DNA of 64,000 bases from an uncultured Verrucomicrobiota bacterium (GCA_937872095.1 CALMNW010000076.1:62001-126000); one strand, 5' to 3'; counted from the stretch's first letter, positions 1-9,593 are shown. Notes: a model not told the origin generated them from the letters alone. Translations and numbers: made by a program.

Positions 1-1501
1 ACGCCACGGCCCGGCCATCCCCCGACCAGCAGGGTTCCGCCCCCCGTTCCGCCAACCGCCGTTCCTGGCCGTTTTCCAAATCCAACACCCACACGTCCCA
101 CTCGTCGTTGTCGCGGAACGACACCCATTCCGCCCGCGACCGCGCAAACGCCACCCTCGTTCCATCCGGAGAAATCTTGGGGGACCGGTCCACGTTCGGA
201 TGCGTCGTCAGCCGGACCAGGCGGCCCGACGGCCAATCCATCCGGACCAGATCGTGCTGTCCATACATCGTCGAACTCCAGACCATGAATCCGCGCCGGT
301 CCCGCCAAACCGCGGCCAAAGCGGCGCGATCCGCCGCCCCCATCTCGAAGACTTCGCCGGCCCCCGGCGCCTCCGCCGCACCGGCCTTCCGTTGCGCCCG
401 CCAACCGAATATTCCGCCCAGAACGGCCAGAAACAACACCAGCCCGAGCCCGATCCGGCGGCCCATGTTTGCCCCCCCCGCGCGCGATACCGGCGAAGCC
501 GGTCGCCGGCCCCACAGCAATCCCAGCAATCCCAGTCCGCCCAGCGAATAGTCGACCATCTGGCTCGCCACGTGCGTTCCCAACAGCACGATCGCCGCGT
601 CCGCGCCGGCCACGCCGGCCAAGCGCATCGCGCCGGCCCCGGCCGCCTCGTAGCTGCCGAGGCTCAGGAACGTCGGCAACGGCAGCGCCGCCCCGCCTTC
701 GCCGCTGATCAACCCCACCAGCGTCTGCCAGACGGGCAAATCCGCCAGCGCCGGCCGCAATGCCCGCGCCACGCCGTAAAACGCCGCCGCCAAACCTAAA
801 TATTTCACTGCGCGGATGCCGACCGACAGTGCCGCCGCTTGACCCAGCACCCCCCCGCCGCGCACTTGGTCGAATGAAACCGACAGTTTTTCCATGAAGC
901 CCTCCAGTCCCGCCACCCAGCGCGTTCGGCGCACGCGAACCGGCAGAAAGCGGGCTCCCCGCGACGCCCAGCGCGGGCCGCGAAACAAAGCCACCCCGCC
1001 TGCCACAACGACCGCCAATACGAGCGCCGCGCCCCACGCCAGCGCCATCCGGCCGCCGGCTTCGGCCACCGGCGCCGCCAGCGCGAAAATCAGCACGCCC
1101 GCCAGCGCCAGAAAGTCGAACAGGACGCTGATCGTCATCGACGACACGCAATCCACGCTCTGGACCCCTTCGCCGCGGTTCAGCAACGCCCAGTACGCCA
1201 GTTCCCCCGCCCGGGCCGGCAGCATGTCCACGAACATGTTCCGGGCCAGCGTCACGCCGAACATCCGGGCGCGGCCGGGCAGAGGGCTCGCGCCCGCCCC
1301 CGCCAGCAAGAGCCGATAGCGCACCGCGCGCAGCCAGCCCTGCAGCAGCTGCGCCGCCGCATAGGCCGCCCACGTGCCCAGGCCCATGGTCCAAAGCGCG
1401 CGGACCACTTCGGTCGCCGGAGATCCCGCGGCCCGGAAAATCAGCCCCAGGATTCCCGCCGAAATCGCCAGCGAAAGCCCGAATCGAAGCACCTGTTTCA
1501 T
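1..1501 (-). CDS. Partial CDS (runs off left edge): YbhN/AglD-type flippase-like membrane domain fused in frame to a TolB-like beta-propeller segment
   Basis: Manual reverse-strand translation from ATG at 1501 (MKQVLRFGLSLAISAGILGL...RNMFVDMLPARAGELAYWALL...) stays open to base 1. After an internal TM (MGRRIGLGLVLFLAVLGGIFGW) it reads TolB-like (HDLVRMDWPSGRLVRLTTHPNVDRSPKISPDGTRVAFARS). Missing from the ORF track because the stop is outside the window. Confidence 0.7.
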   Translation of the reverse strand, partial: MKQVLRFGLSLAISAGILGLIFRAAGSPATEVVRALWTMGLGTWAAYAAAQLLQGWLRAVRYRLLLAGAGASPLPGRARMFGVTLARNMFVDMLPARAGELAYWALLNRGEGVQSVDCVSSMTISVLFDFLALAGVLIFALAAPVAEAGGRMALAWGAALVLAVVVAGGVALFRGPRWASRGARFLPVRVRRTRWVAGLEGFMEKLSVSFDQVRGGGVLGQAAALSVGIRAVKYLGLAAAFYGVARALRPALADLPVWQTLVGLISGEGGAALPLPTFLSLGSYEAAGAGAMRLAGVAGADAAIVLLGTHVASQMVDYSLGGLGLLGLLWGRRPASPVSRAGGANMGRRIGLGLVLFLAVLGGIFGWRAQRKAGAAEAPGAGEVFEMGAADRAALAAVWRDRRGFMVWSSTMYGQHDLVRMDWPSGRLVRLTTHPNVDRSPKISPDGTRVAFARSRAEWVSFRDNDEWDVWVLDLENGQERRLAERGAEPCWSGDGRAVA

Positions 1502-1576
1502 GCCCCCGTTTTATCCGCGCCGCCCCCGAAAAGAAACTCTTTTCCCGACGACGCCGCTCCGCTACCTTGTCCGCCG

Positions 1577-2323
1577 ATGAAAGCCGTCTTCCGCTGGACG
1601 TTTCGCCTGCTCCGCGCGCTGCTGCTTCTGGTCGGCCTCGCGACCCTGCTGTTTGCGGCCGCGCAATTCACGAATTTGCCTTGGCGCGCGTACAAAAACC
1701 TCTCCCGCGTCCCGGAGCCCGATGCCGCCGCCCCCACCCACGTGCTCGTCATGGGCGGCAGCGGCATTCCGGGGGAATCCGGCCTGTCCCGGACGTTTTT
1801 CGGCGCGCAGGCCGCTCGGCGCTTTCCCGAAGCCGACGTGCTCATCGCCATGCCGCTGGGTACCAACGAATCGTTCGCCTCCCGCGCCTATTTCGACGAA
1901 CTCCGTCTCCGCGGCGTGCCCGCCAAACGCATCCGCGTCCTCGCCGGCGGGCGCAACACCCGCGAACAAGCCCTCCGTCTCGCCGACACCTTGGCCGAAT
2001 GCGCTCCGCCCGTCCGCATCCTCATCGTCACCGACCCCTATCACGTCCGACGCACCGCGGCCTGCATCCGCAAGGCCTTTGCCGATCGAAAGCTGGACAT
2101 CCATCTCGACGGACTTCCCGTCTTCGCCCTTTCCATCGAGGACCCGCTCGACATCGCCGCCGGCGATCTCGACGTCCCCGCGGCCACCGCCCCTGCCGCC
2201 GTTCCCGACGCCGGTTTTTCCCTGCGTTTCCGCTACGATCTCTGGAACAATCTCGGCTATACCCAAACCGTTCTCCGCGAGCAAACCGCTCTTCTTTACT
2301 ATCGACTCCGCGGTTGGCTCTGA
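1577..2323 (+). CDS. YdcF/SanA/ElyC-like DUF218 family membrane-anchored protein
   Basis: N-terminal TM, then HVLVMGGSGIPGESGLSRTFFGAQAARRFPEA...AGGRNTREQALRLADTL...ILIVTDPYHVRRT, typical DUF218 pattern. Confidence 0.7.
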   Translation: MKAVFRWTFRLLRALLLLVGLATLLFAAAQFTNLPWRAYKNLSRVPEPDAAAPTHVLVMGGSGIPGESGLSRTFFGAQAARRFPEADVLIAMPLGTNESFASRAYFDELRLRGVPAKRIRVLAGGRNTREQALRLADTLAECAPPVRILIVTDPYHVRRTAACIRKAFADRKLDIHLDGLPVFALSIEDPLDIAAGDLDVPAATAPAAVPDAGFSLRFRYDLWNNLGYTQTVLREQTALLYYRLRGWL

Positions 2324-2371
2324 CTACTCTGCTTTCCTCATTTAAGCAACCCGACGACGAAGGAACCATCC

Positions 2372-2815
2372 ATGCCGACATTCCGCCGCTTCTTCTGGAC
2401 CGCGATCTGGACCCTGCTGCTTCCCCTTGCCTTGGCCGGCTGCGGCGGCGGCGGTCCTCCCGACGACTCCGCCGACAACGACAACGAAAACGCCGAAACC
2501 GAAACCGTCGCCGGCGACAACTCCGCGTTCGTCGGAACGTGGGCCCTCCGCCAAGGCACCGGCGCCGTCGAGTGGTACATCCTCTTCAAAGCGGACAATT
2601 CCTGGCTGATCTCCGACACGCCCGACGGGTCCGCCCAGCGCGTGTACGGCACCTATACCGTCGAAGGCAACCGGGCGGCGGGGCCGATGGTCAATCCCGG
2701 CACCGGCGAAGGTGAAATCGTCGCCACCCTCTCCGGCGAAACCCTCGCGCTCGATTTCGTCGAATACTGGCACAATCCCTACAAGCACGTCCTCTACAAC
2801 GGCACCAAGATCTGA
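2372..2815 (+). CDS. Small putative lipoprotein
   Basis: Signal peptide with lipobox LALAGC followed by acidic linker; 147 aa. Confidence 0.6.
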   Translation: MPTFRRFFWTAIWTLLLPLALAGCGGGGPPDDSADNDNENAETETVAGDNSAFVGTWALRQGTGAVEWYILFKADNSWLISDTPDGSAQRVYGTYTVEGNRAAGPMVNPGTGEGEIVATLSGETLALDFVEYWHNPYKHVLYNGTKI

Positions 2816-2842
2816 CTCACCTCGACCGTAGAGGTGCAAAAA

Positions 2843-2868
2843 GAAGGCCGCCCGATCGGGCGGCCTTC
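2843..2868. terminator. Bidirectional intrinsic terminator between convergent genes
   Basis: Perfect hairpin GAAGGCCGCCCGATCGGGCGGCCTTC flanked by A-rich and T-rich runs. Confidence 0.75.
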
Positions 2869-2896
2869 GTTTATTGCGCGCAGGAAAACCAATGAA

Positions 2897-3394
2897 TCAG
2901 GCACGGGCCCGCGCGAACCGCGGAGGCCGCGCGCGCATCACGCAACACTTTCCGGTCCCGTGGAAAATCAGATTCATGCGCTCGACGGGGCCATACGCCT
3001 TTTCGATCTTGCGACGCAGGAATCCGATATCTCCCACCTCCACGTTTTCGATCCGGCCGCACTTCTCGCACAGGAAATGCGCGGGACCATCGCCGCCGGC
3101 CCCGTAGCGCGCATGGCTCTTCCAGGTCGTGACCCGCCAGACCAACCCCGCCGCTTCCAACACGTTCATCGTGCGGTACACCGTGAACAGCGAAATCTTC
3201 GGCACGGTCCGCTTGACCGCCCGGAACAGATAATCCACGTCCGGATGGTCGTCGCACGATTCCAGCTCCTGATAGATCGTCAGGCGCTGTTTCGTCAAGC
3301 GCAGGCCCGCCGCATGGAAGACACCGCGCAATTCACGAATTTTAGCCCGATCCAATGCGGGCATTTCTTTTTTAGTTTTTTGCTTTTTCACCAT
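2897..3394 (-). CDS. Fur/PerR family transcriptional regulator
   Basis: GLRLTKQRLTIYQELESCDDHPDVDYLFRAVKRTVPKISLFTVYRTMNVLEAAGLV...HFLCEKCGRIENV: winged helix plus Cys/His metal site. Confidence 0.88.
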   Translation of the reverse strand: MVKKQKTKKEMPALDRAKIRELRGVFHAAGLRLTKQRLTIYQELESCDDHPDVDYLFRAVKRTVPKISLFTVYRTMNVLEAAGLVWRVTTWKSHARYGAGGDGPAHFLCEKCGRIENVEVGDIGFLRRKIEKAYGPVERMNLIFHGTGKCCVMRARPPRFARARA

Positions 3395-3679
3395 GGTTAG
3401 ACTGGAATGTATTTTATTAATCGAAACTTAACAATCTTTTTTTTGAGATTTTTTCCCTCTTCCCTCGTCCGGACAGATACGGCCATCTAAACGAAAAATC
3501 AAACGCTTTAGCAAAATACTTATAAGTCGTTGTATATCAATGCGTATCATCTGAATTTAAAACGAACAATCAGGGGGAAGGGCCATCCCGATCCAACAAA
3601 ATTGTTTGACGACATCCAGTATTTCGACGGATGGACTCCATTTTCTCTGCGCAAATATTCAACCGCTTGTTTTTGTGAT

Positions 3680-3706
3680 AATGTCCCGATTCGCAACCGG
3701 GACATT
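3680..3706. repeat. Inverted repeat/hairpin in AT-richer intergenic region
   Basis: AATGTCCCG-attcgcaac-CGGGACATT, perfect 9-bp arms. Confidence 0.6.
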
Positions 3707-4071
3707 GCAATATTGTCGGCGAAAATTTCGCCGGGACGCGCCAGCGGGCGACAAAGAACCGGCGTCCATCGCATTGGCAAGAGCTTGCCGACTCCTTCCA
3801 TACTCTCCCCGCCCCGTCATTGCCCGATTGATTCCCCTGCTTATCGCCGCAACAATCCCGGAATCCGCCTGTCCGCTTCCCGTCACGTGATTTTTCGGAA
3901 TACTCGTTTCGTCTCCCCAGCGAAAAGACCGTTGCGCATTTTCATCCCCGGTCATCCCCCCTTGCGGGTCCGGCGCCGGCGTTCCAATTCCATTTGCCCC
4001 TCCTCTTCCACTTTTCGCTTTCTTCCCGCCACCGGGCATCCTACTCTTCCCCGCACAGGAGAACCGCGTAC

Positions 4072-5166
4072 ATGTCCAGCACCTTCGGAACCCTTTTCCG
4101 CGTCACCACCTTCGGCGAATCCCATGGTCGCGCCATCGGCTGCATTGTCGATGGCTGCCCCGCACGCATTCCCCTGTCCGCCGACGACATCCAGCCCCAG
4201 CTCGACCGGCGGCGCCCCGGGGCCTCCGCTTTGACCACCCCCCGCAACGAATCGGACGTCGTCTCCATCCTGTCCGGCACCGACCGCGGCCAGACCCTCG
4301 GGACCCCCATCGGCCTCACCATCCCCAACGCCGACACCCAACCCGGCGACTACGCCGAGATGGAAACCGTCCCTCGCCCGTCGCACGCCGACTTCACCTA
4401 CGCCGAAAAATACTGCCTGCGCGCCCGTTCCGGGGGCGGACGGGCTTCCGCCCGCGAAACCGCCGCCCGCGTCGCCGCCGGTGCCGTCGCCGAAAAAATG
4501 CTTTCCGTCTTCCAGCCCGTGCAAATCGTCGCGTGGGTCGAATCCGTCGGGTCGATCGCGGCCCGGCGCCCGGACCTCGCGACCATCGCCCGCGCCGACG
4601 TGGACGCCACCTTGGTCCGCTGTCCCGATCCCGACGCCGCGCCCCGCATGATCGCCGCCATCGAAGCCGCGCGCGATGCCGGCGACTCCCTGGGCGGCAT
4701 CGTCGCCTGCGCCTGCCGCGGCGTCCCCGCCGGCTGGGGCGAACCCGTTTTCGATAAGCTCACCGCCGAACTCGCCCACGCCATGCTGTCGATCCCCGCC
4801 ACGCGCGGCTTCGAAATCGGCGAAGGCTTCGGCGCCACTCTTCTGCGCGGCTCCCAGCACAACGACCCGTTCGCCGCCAAGCCCGGCGGCGGCATCCGGC
4901 CCGCCACGAACCATTGCGGCGGCATCCAAGGCGGCATTTCCAACGGCGAAATCCTCTTTTTCCGCGTCGCCTTCAAGCCGGTGTCCACCATCTCCCTGCC
5001 CCAAAAGACCGCGGCGTTCGACGGCGCTCCCGTCGTCTTCGCAGCCAAGGGCCGCCACGATCCCTGCGTCTTGCCCCGCGCGGTGCCCGTCGTCGAATCC
5101 ATGGCCGCCCTCGTCCTCGCCGACGCCTTCCTCCAGCAGCAAGTCCAGCGCATCCCGCACCCATGA
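4072..5166 (+). CDS. aroC: Chorismate synthase
   Basis: MSSTFGTLFRVTTFGESHGRAIGCIVDGCPARIPL...RARSGGGRASARETAARVAAGAVAEKML...HNDPF...GGIQGGISNG. Confidence 0.95.
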   Translation: MSSTFGTLFRVTTFGESHGRAIGCIVDGCPARIPLSADDIQPQLDRRRPGASALTTPRNESDVVSILSGTDRGQTLGTPIGLTIPNADTQPGDYAEMETVPRPSHADFTYAEKYCLRARSGGGRASARETAARVAAGAVAEKMLSVFQPVQIVAWVESVGSIAARRPDLATIARADVDATLVRCPDPDAAPRMIAAIEAARDAGDSLGGIVACACRGVPAGWGEPVFDKLTAELAHAMLSIPATRGFEIGEGFGATLLRGSQHNDPFAAKPGGGIRPATNHCGGIQGGISNGEILFFRVAFKPVSTISLPQKTAAFDGAPVVFAAKGRHDPCVLPRAVPVVESMAALVLADAFLQQQVQRIPHP

Positions 5167-5174
5167 GGCCCGCC

Positions 5175-6617
5175 ATGAAACACGTCCTTCGGATTTTCCT
5201 CTTTCTCCTGCTCCCCGGGATCGCGTCCGCGGCCCAACCGCGCTCCGTCGCGCTCGTCATCCAGGAAAACGGCCACGCCCAGATTTCCGAAACCCACGAC
5301 GTCGAGCCATCCGGCCCCGACGGCCTCGTCCGCATCGGGCCGCTGCCCGAGACCCTGCTGCCGGCATCCGTCAATGCGGTCCCCGTCGAGCGCGGCGAAA
5401 CCCTCGACATCGTGGCCCAGCGCTTCGTCTACGATCTGCTCGACGACGAAGCCCTGTTCCGCGCCTATCGCGGCAACGCCCTCGTCTGCCGCAAGGGCGA
5501 CGCCACCTTCGCCGGCCGGCTCGCGGTCCTGCCCGATTTTTCCAGATCCGCCCCCTCCCTGACTCTCGAAAACGAAGGCCAGCCGATCCGCGTCATTCCC
5601 GATCTCTACGCTCTCGATTCCATCGAGTTCCCCGCCCGCGCGAATCTCGCCCGCCAGCCCACGCTCGCCTGGCAAATCGCCGCCGGCCAGACGCCGCCCG
5701 TCGCCGTCCAGCTCAATTACGCCGCCGCCGGCCTCTCCTGGTCCGCCTCCCACGAAGCCATTCTGTCTGACGACGCCCGATCCATCGCCCTGTCCACCCG
5801 CGTCCAGCTGCGGAACCAGACCCGGCGCGATTTCGCCAACGCCCGCATTCGCCTCGCCTTGTCCGAAAAGGGCCTGTTCGCCCCGCTCGTGCCCGCTCCC
5901 GGCGATCCCCGCGCCGCCCGGCCCCCCGCGCTGCGCTATGCCGCCGACGGGACTTCCTGGACCCCCGAACGCGCCGAAGCCTCCGCCGCCATCGTCGCCA
6001 CCTACGATCTGCCCCAGCCCCTGACTCTTCCCGCCGATTCCGACGTCCACGCCGGCCTTTCGTCCGCCGCCGCCATTCCCGTCGAAACCCGCTACATCTA
6101 CGACGGCGTCCGCTTCGATCGCTACCAGCGCAACCGCCGCACCGATTGGAACCTCGGCACCGAATCCGCCACCGTCGTCCAAACCCGCCTCGCCTTCAAA
6201 AACGACCGTTCCGCCGCGCTGCCGCCCGGCGAATTCCGGGTCCTGCGCGGGTCCGCCGACCAGACCTTGGAATGGATCGGTTCCGATTGGCTTCCCGCCC
6301 TCCGGCCGGGCGAATCCGCGGTCATCGAACTCGGTCCTTCCGCCGGACTTTCCGGACGCCGCCTCCGCACCGCCTATGCCGACGTCGTCCCCCTCGAATC
6401 CGCCGACGAATCCTTCGAAATCACCTTGGAAAACCAGACGCCTTCCGACCAGACCATCACGGTCGTCGAGCACTTCTATCGCGGCGAACGCCATGAAATC
6501 ACCGCCGCCAGCGCCGAATACGTTCCGGGCGCCGACCCCCATTCCATCCAGTTTTCCATTCCCGTCAAGGCCGGCGCCAGCCAATCCTTCACCTATACCG
6601 TCCGCTATACCTGGTGA
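5175..6617 (+). CDS. Exported DUF4139-like protein
   Basis: Signal peptide; LVIQENGHAQISETHDVEPSGPDGLVRIGPLPETLLPASVNA...; C-terminal beta-rich domain. ATG at 5163 is an alternative start. Confidence 0.55.
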   Translation: MKHVLRIFLFLLLPGIASAAQPRSVALVIQENGHAQISETHDVEPSGPDGLVRIGPLPETLLPASVNAVPVERGETLDIVAQRFVYDLLDDEALFRAYRGNALVCRKGDATFAGRLAVLPDFSRSAPSLTLENEGQPIRVIPDLYALDSIEFPARANLARQPTLAWQIAAGQTPPVAVQLNYAAAGLSWSASHEAILSDDARSIALSTRVQLRNQTRRDFANARIRLALSEKGLFAPLVPAPGDPRAARPPALRYAADGTSWTPERAEASAAIVATYDLPQPLTLPADSDVHAGLSSAAAIPVETRYIYDGVRFDRYQRNRRTDWNLGTESATVVQTRLAFKNDRSAALPPGEFRVLRGSADQTLEWIGSDWLPALRPGESAVIELGPSAGLSGRRLRTAYADVVPLESADESFEITLENQTPSDQTITVVEHFYRGERHEITAASAEYVPGADPHSIQFSIPVKAGASQSFTYTVRYTW

Positions 6618-7621
6618 CCGCCAGCCGCTCCATCCTGGTCTGCGGCGTCAACTGGCTCGGCGACGCCATCATGTCCATGCCCGCGCTCCAGGCGCTCCGC
6701 AAACACCAAGCCGACGCCGAATTGACGCTTCTCGTCAAGCCGGCCCTCGCCCCGCTCTGGGCCATGAGTTCCATTCCCGACCGCGTTCTTTCCCTTCCGC
6801 CCGCCGGCGGCCGCCTCCGGCCCACCATCCAAGCGCTCCGCGACCTGAAATTTGAGGTTTCATACATCCTGCCCCACTCCTTTCGGTCCGCCATCCCCCC
6901 GTTTCTCGCCCGCATCCCCCGCCGGATCGGATTTCCCGGCCATTTTCCCCGCGATTTCATGCTCACCGAGACCCGCCCTCCCGCCGCCGGGCCGGGCCGC
7001 ACCCACCAAGCCTTCGAATATTTCGACTTGTTCTTCCCCGGCGAAGCCCGCCAGGCGTTCCCCCCGCCCCGGCTCACCGCGCCTCCGGCCACGCGCGATA
7101 AAATGCTCGCGCGGCTGGTCGAACTGCCCCGGCCATGGATTTCCGTCATTCCCGGCGCCGCCCGCGGTACCTCCAAGCAATGGCCCGTCGAACGCTATGC
7201 CGAAACCGCCGCCGCTCTCGTCGCCCAGACCGGCGGATCCATCGTCGCCCTCGGCACGAAAGCCGAACAGGCCACCTGCCAGCAGGTCGCCGCCGCCGCC
7301 GCCCCCAACGGACTCAATCTGGCCGGCGAAACCTCGTTGGCGGAGCTTGCCGCCGTCCTCGCCTTGTCGGCCGCCGCGGTATGCAACGACAGCGGCGGCA
7401 TGCACCTCGCCGCCGCCATGGGCACCCGCCTCGTCGCCCTCTACGGCATCACCAACCCCGCCCAAACCGGCCCGCTGGGCGATTCCATCCGCATTCTCCA
7501 GCATTCCGAACGCCGCACCCGCGACGTGCCCCGGCGATCCTCGGAGGCCCAAGCCGCCCTCCGCGCCATTTCGTCTGCCGAAGCCATCCAGGCGGTTCTC
7601 GATCTCCTGCGCGACGTCTGA
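6614..7621 (+). CDS. Glycosyltransferase family 9 (heptosyltransferase-like)
   Basis: ILVCGVNWLGDAIMSMPALQALRKHQ...ISVIPGAARGTSKQWPVERYAETAAAL...CNDSGGMHLAAAMGTRLVALYGITNPAQTGP; GTG start overlapping previous stop. Confidence 0.88.
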   Translation: MTASRSILVCGVNWLGDAIMSMPALQALRKHQADAELTLLVKPALAPLWAMSSIPDRVLSLPPAGGRLRPTIQALRDLKFEVSYILPHSFRSAIPPFLARIPRRIGFPGHFPRDFMLTETRPPAAGPGRTHQAFEYFDLFFPGEARQAFPPPRLTAPPATRDKMLARLVELPRPWISVIPGAARGTSKQWPVERYAETAAALVAQTGGSIVALGTKAEQATCQQVAAAAAPNGLNLAGETSLAELAAVLALSAAAVCNDSGGMHLAAAMGTRLVALYGITNPAQTGPLGDSIRILQHSERRTRDVPRRSSEAQAALRAISSAEAIQAVLDLLRDV

Positions 7622-7623
7622 AG

Positions 7624-8199
7624 TCAAGTCGCCGGATCGCTGTTGGAAACCACCTGCAACGGCCATGCGCCGATCGGCACGTAGCGCCCCGAGGCGCTCT
7701 CGTACAGGATCAGCTCGCGGACGGCCTGTTCTTCCGCGAATCGGCCGCGCTGGGTTTCCAGCGCCGCGGCGAAGGCCGCCGGATCGTTCAGCCGATCGAT
7801 CCGCCCCAGCGTCAGATGCGGCGCGAAGGCCCGCGCCTCCGGCGACCGGCCGGCCGCCCGCAGCGCGTCCGCCGCGCGAGCATGCAGAGCCGCCAATCCC
7901 GGCGAGTCCACGCCGATCCACAGCACGCGCGGATGCCGCGCGCCGCCGAACGTGCCCAACCCCGCGAGCCGCAGCGCGAACGCCGGGGACGCCCCGGCGG
8001 CGGCGGCCAAGGCATTCGCCAATGTCGGAATCGTCTCTTCCGCCGTCGCCCCGAAAAACTCCACCGTCAAATGCAGGTTCTCCGGCCGCGTCCAGCGGAT
8101 CCGCTCGCTTTGCAGCTCCCGCCGCAGGTCCGTCCACGCGCGGCGCAGGTCTTCCGTCGCCGCCACCGCCACTCCCGCGAACAGCCGTCTCGCCTTCAT
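7624..8199 (-). CDS. thpR: RNA 2',3'-cyclic phosphodiesterase (2H phosphoesterase)
   Basis: MKARRLFAGVAV...ENLHLTVEFFGAT...FAPHLTLGRIDR: two HxTx motifs. Confidence 0.88.
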   Translation of the reverse strand: MKARRLFAGVAVAATEDLRRAWTDLRRELQSERIRWTRPENLHLTVEFFGATAEETIPTLANALAAAAGASPAFALRLAGLGTFGGARHPRVLWIGVDSPGLAALHARAADALRAAGRSPEARAFAPHLTLGRIDRLNDPAAFAAALETQRGRFAEEQAVRELILYESASGRYVPIGAWPLQVVSNSDPAT

Positions 8200-8299
8200 G
8201 TCCGGATATTCTGCCACAAAACATCGCTCCTGCCAAATGCCGGCGGCGCCGCCCGGCGCTTGACTTGCGTTCGGAATTTTTGATACCACAGGCGGCCTT

Positions 8300-8401
8300 A
8301 TGGGACAGCAATTGAGAAAAGTAGTGAAGCGCAAAGCCCGCGATCGCCGCGTCAAACGGCTCAAGGAACGCGCCAAGCTCGCCAAGAAGGCCACGGCCTG
8401 A
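8300..8401 (+). CDS. Small very basic protein (33 aa), unannotated in the ORF track
   Basis: ATG...TGA encodes MGQQLRKVVKRKARDRRVKRLKERAKLAKKATA; preceded by a promoter-like TTGACT-N16-GATACC and followed by a hairpin at 8445-8474. Confidence 0.6.
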   Translation: MGQQLRKVVKRKARDRRVKRLKERAKLAKKATA

Positions 8402-8516
8402 TTTCCGGACCGGGCTACGTCCGCCACGTCGGACAACCGCATGGACCCGCCGGCGCCTTTCGGTCGCGGCGGGTTTCTGCGTGGATGGATGCAACCGCGC
8501 TGAATCGAGGCGAATC

Positions 8517-9116
8517 ATGATCGTTTTTCTGGATGGCGTGCTGGAAGAAAAAGAGCCCACCCGCGTGGTCGTGAACGTCGGCGGCGTCGGCTACGAAGCG
8601 TCCATTCCCCTGAGCAGCTACGACCGCCTGCCCGAAATCGGCCAGCGCCTGCGCCTCCTGACCGTCCCCGTCGTCCGCGAAGACGCCCATCTGCTGTTCG
8701 GCTTCATGACCGCGGAGGAGCGCACCACGTTCCTCCGGCTCACGTCCGTGAACGGCGTCGGGCCCAAGCTCGGGCTCGCCGTCCTCAGCGGGCTGTCCGT
8801 CCGCGATCTGAAGGCGGCCGTGGCCGCCGGCGACGCCAAGCGGCTCGGCGGCATTTCGGGCGTGGGCAAGAAGACGGCCGAACGCCTGATCCTGGAATTG
8901 CGCGACAAGCTCGGCAAGGGCGACCTGATGGAAGCCCTCGCGGGCGGCGCGCCCGGCCCCGCCGACGCCAAGTTGCGCGACGCGCTGCTCGCGCTGATTT
9001 CGCTCGGCCACAAGCCGGCCGACGCGCAGCGCATGGTCAAGGACGTCGCCGGCCAGATCGCGCCCGATTCCACCCTCGAAGAGATTCTCCGCAAGGTCCT
9101 GTCGGGCCGGAAATAG
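8517..9116 (+). CDS. ruvA: Holliday junction branch migration protein RuvA
   Basis: MIVFLDGVLEEKEPTRVVVNVGGVGYEASIPLSSY...TSVNGVGPKLGLAVLSGLS...GISGVGKKTAERLILELRDKL. Confidence 0.95.
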   Translation: MIVFLDGVLEEKEPTRVVVNVGGVGYEASIPLSSYDRLPEIGQRLRLLTVPVVREDAHLLFGFMTAEERTTFLRLTSVNGVGPKLGLAVLSGLSVRDLKAAVAAGDAKRLGGISGVGKKTAERLILELRDKLGKGDLMEALAGGAPGPADAKLRDALLALISLGHKPADAQRMVKDVAGQIAPDSTLEEILRKVLSGRK

Positions 9117-9125
9117 GAGGTCGCC

Positions 9126-9593
9126 ATGCTGGAACTCGCCGTCTTGAGCGCCGCCTTCGCGATGGGCGCCGCGATTCCCGACCGCTACGCCTGCGGACCG
9201 TGTTCCCCGCCCCTCTCCTGGAGCGAAGCGCCCGCCGGCACCCAGAGCATCGCGATCCTGTGCGACGATCCCGACGCGCCGGTCGGCGACTGGGTGCATT
9301 GGGTCGTCTTCAACCTCGCGCCCGACGTCCGCTCCCTGCCCGAGAACGTCGCGCGCGACGCCGCGCTGCCCGGCGGCGCGATCCAGGGCGTGAACGACTA
9401 CGACCGCAACGACTACGACGGCCCCTGCCCGCCGCCCGGACGCCCGCACCGCTACCATTTCAAGGTGTTCGCGCTCGATGCGCGCCTGGCCCTCGACGCC
9501 GGCGCCCGCAAAGCGGACGTGGTCCGCGCCATGCGCGGGCATGTCCTCGCCCAAGGCGAACTCGTCGGCTCCTACGCCCGCAAGGCCCGATGA
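9126..9593 (+). CDS. YbhB/YbcL (PEBP) family protein
   Basis: IPDRYACGPCSPPLSWSEAPAGTQSIAILCDDPDAPVGDWVHWVVFNL...GRPHRYHFKVFALD. Confidence 0.9.
   Translation: MLELAVLSAAFAMGAAIPDRYACGPCSPPLSWSEAPAGTQSIAILCDDPDAPVGDWVHWVVFNLAPDVRSLPENVARDAALPGGAIQGVNDYDRNDYDGPCPPPGRPHRYHFKVFALDARLALDAGARKADVVRAMRGHVLAQGELVGSYARKAR

Noticed and set aside
2949-2968. TTTCCGGTCCCGTGGAAAA as a further member of the palindrome family
   Set aside because: Lies inside the Fur CDS (encoding FHGTGK), poor arm match; likely coincidence.
3530-4234. 234-aa plus-strand ORF upstream of and overlapping aroC
   Set aside because: No family signature, overlaps aroC in another frame, lies in an AT-richer intergenic region.
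4398-6584. 728-aa minus-strand ORF opposite aroC and the DUF4139-like gene
   Set aside because: Low-complexity Gly/Asp/Glu-rich antisense reading of high-GC coding DNA; plus strand has clear families.
6860-8560. 566-aa minus-strand ORF
   Set aside because: Antisense to the GT9 gene and overlaps the real thpR frame; composition typical of spurious GC-rich ORFs.
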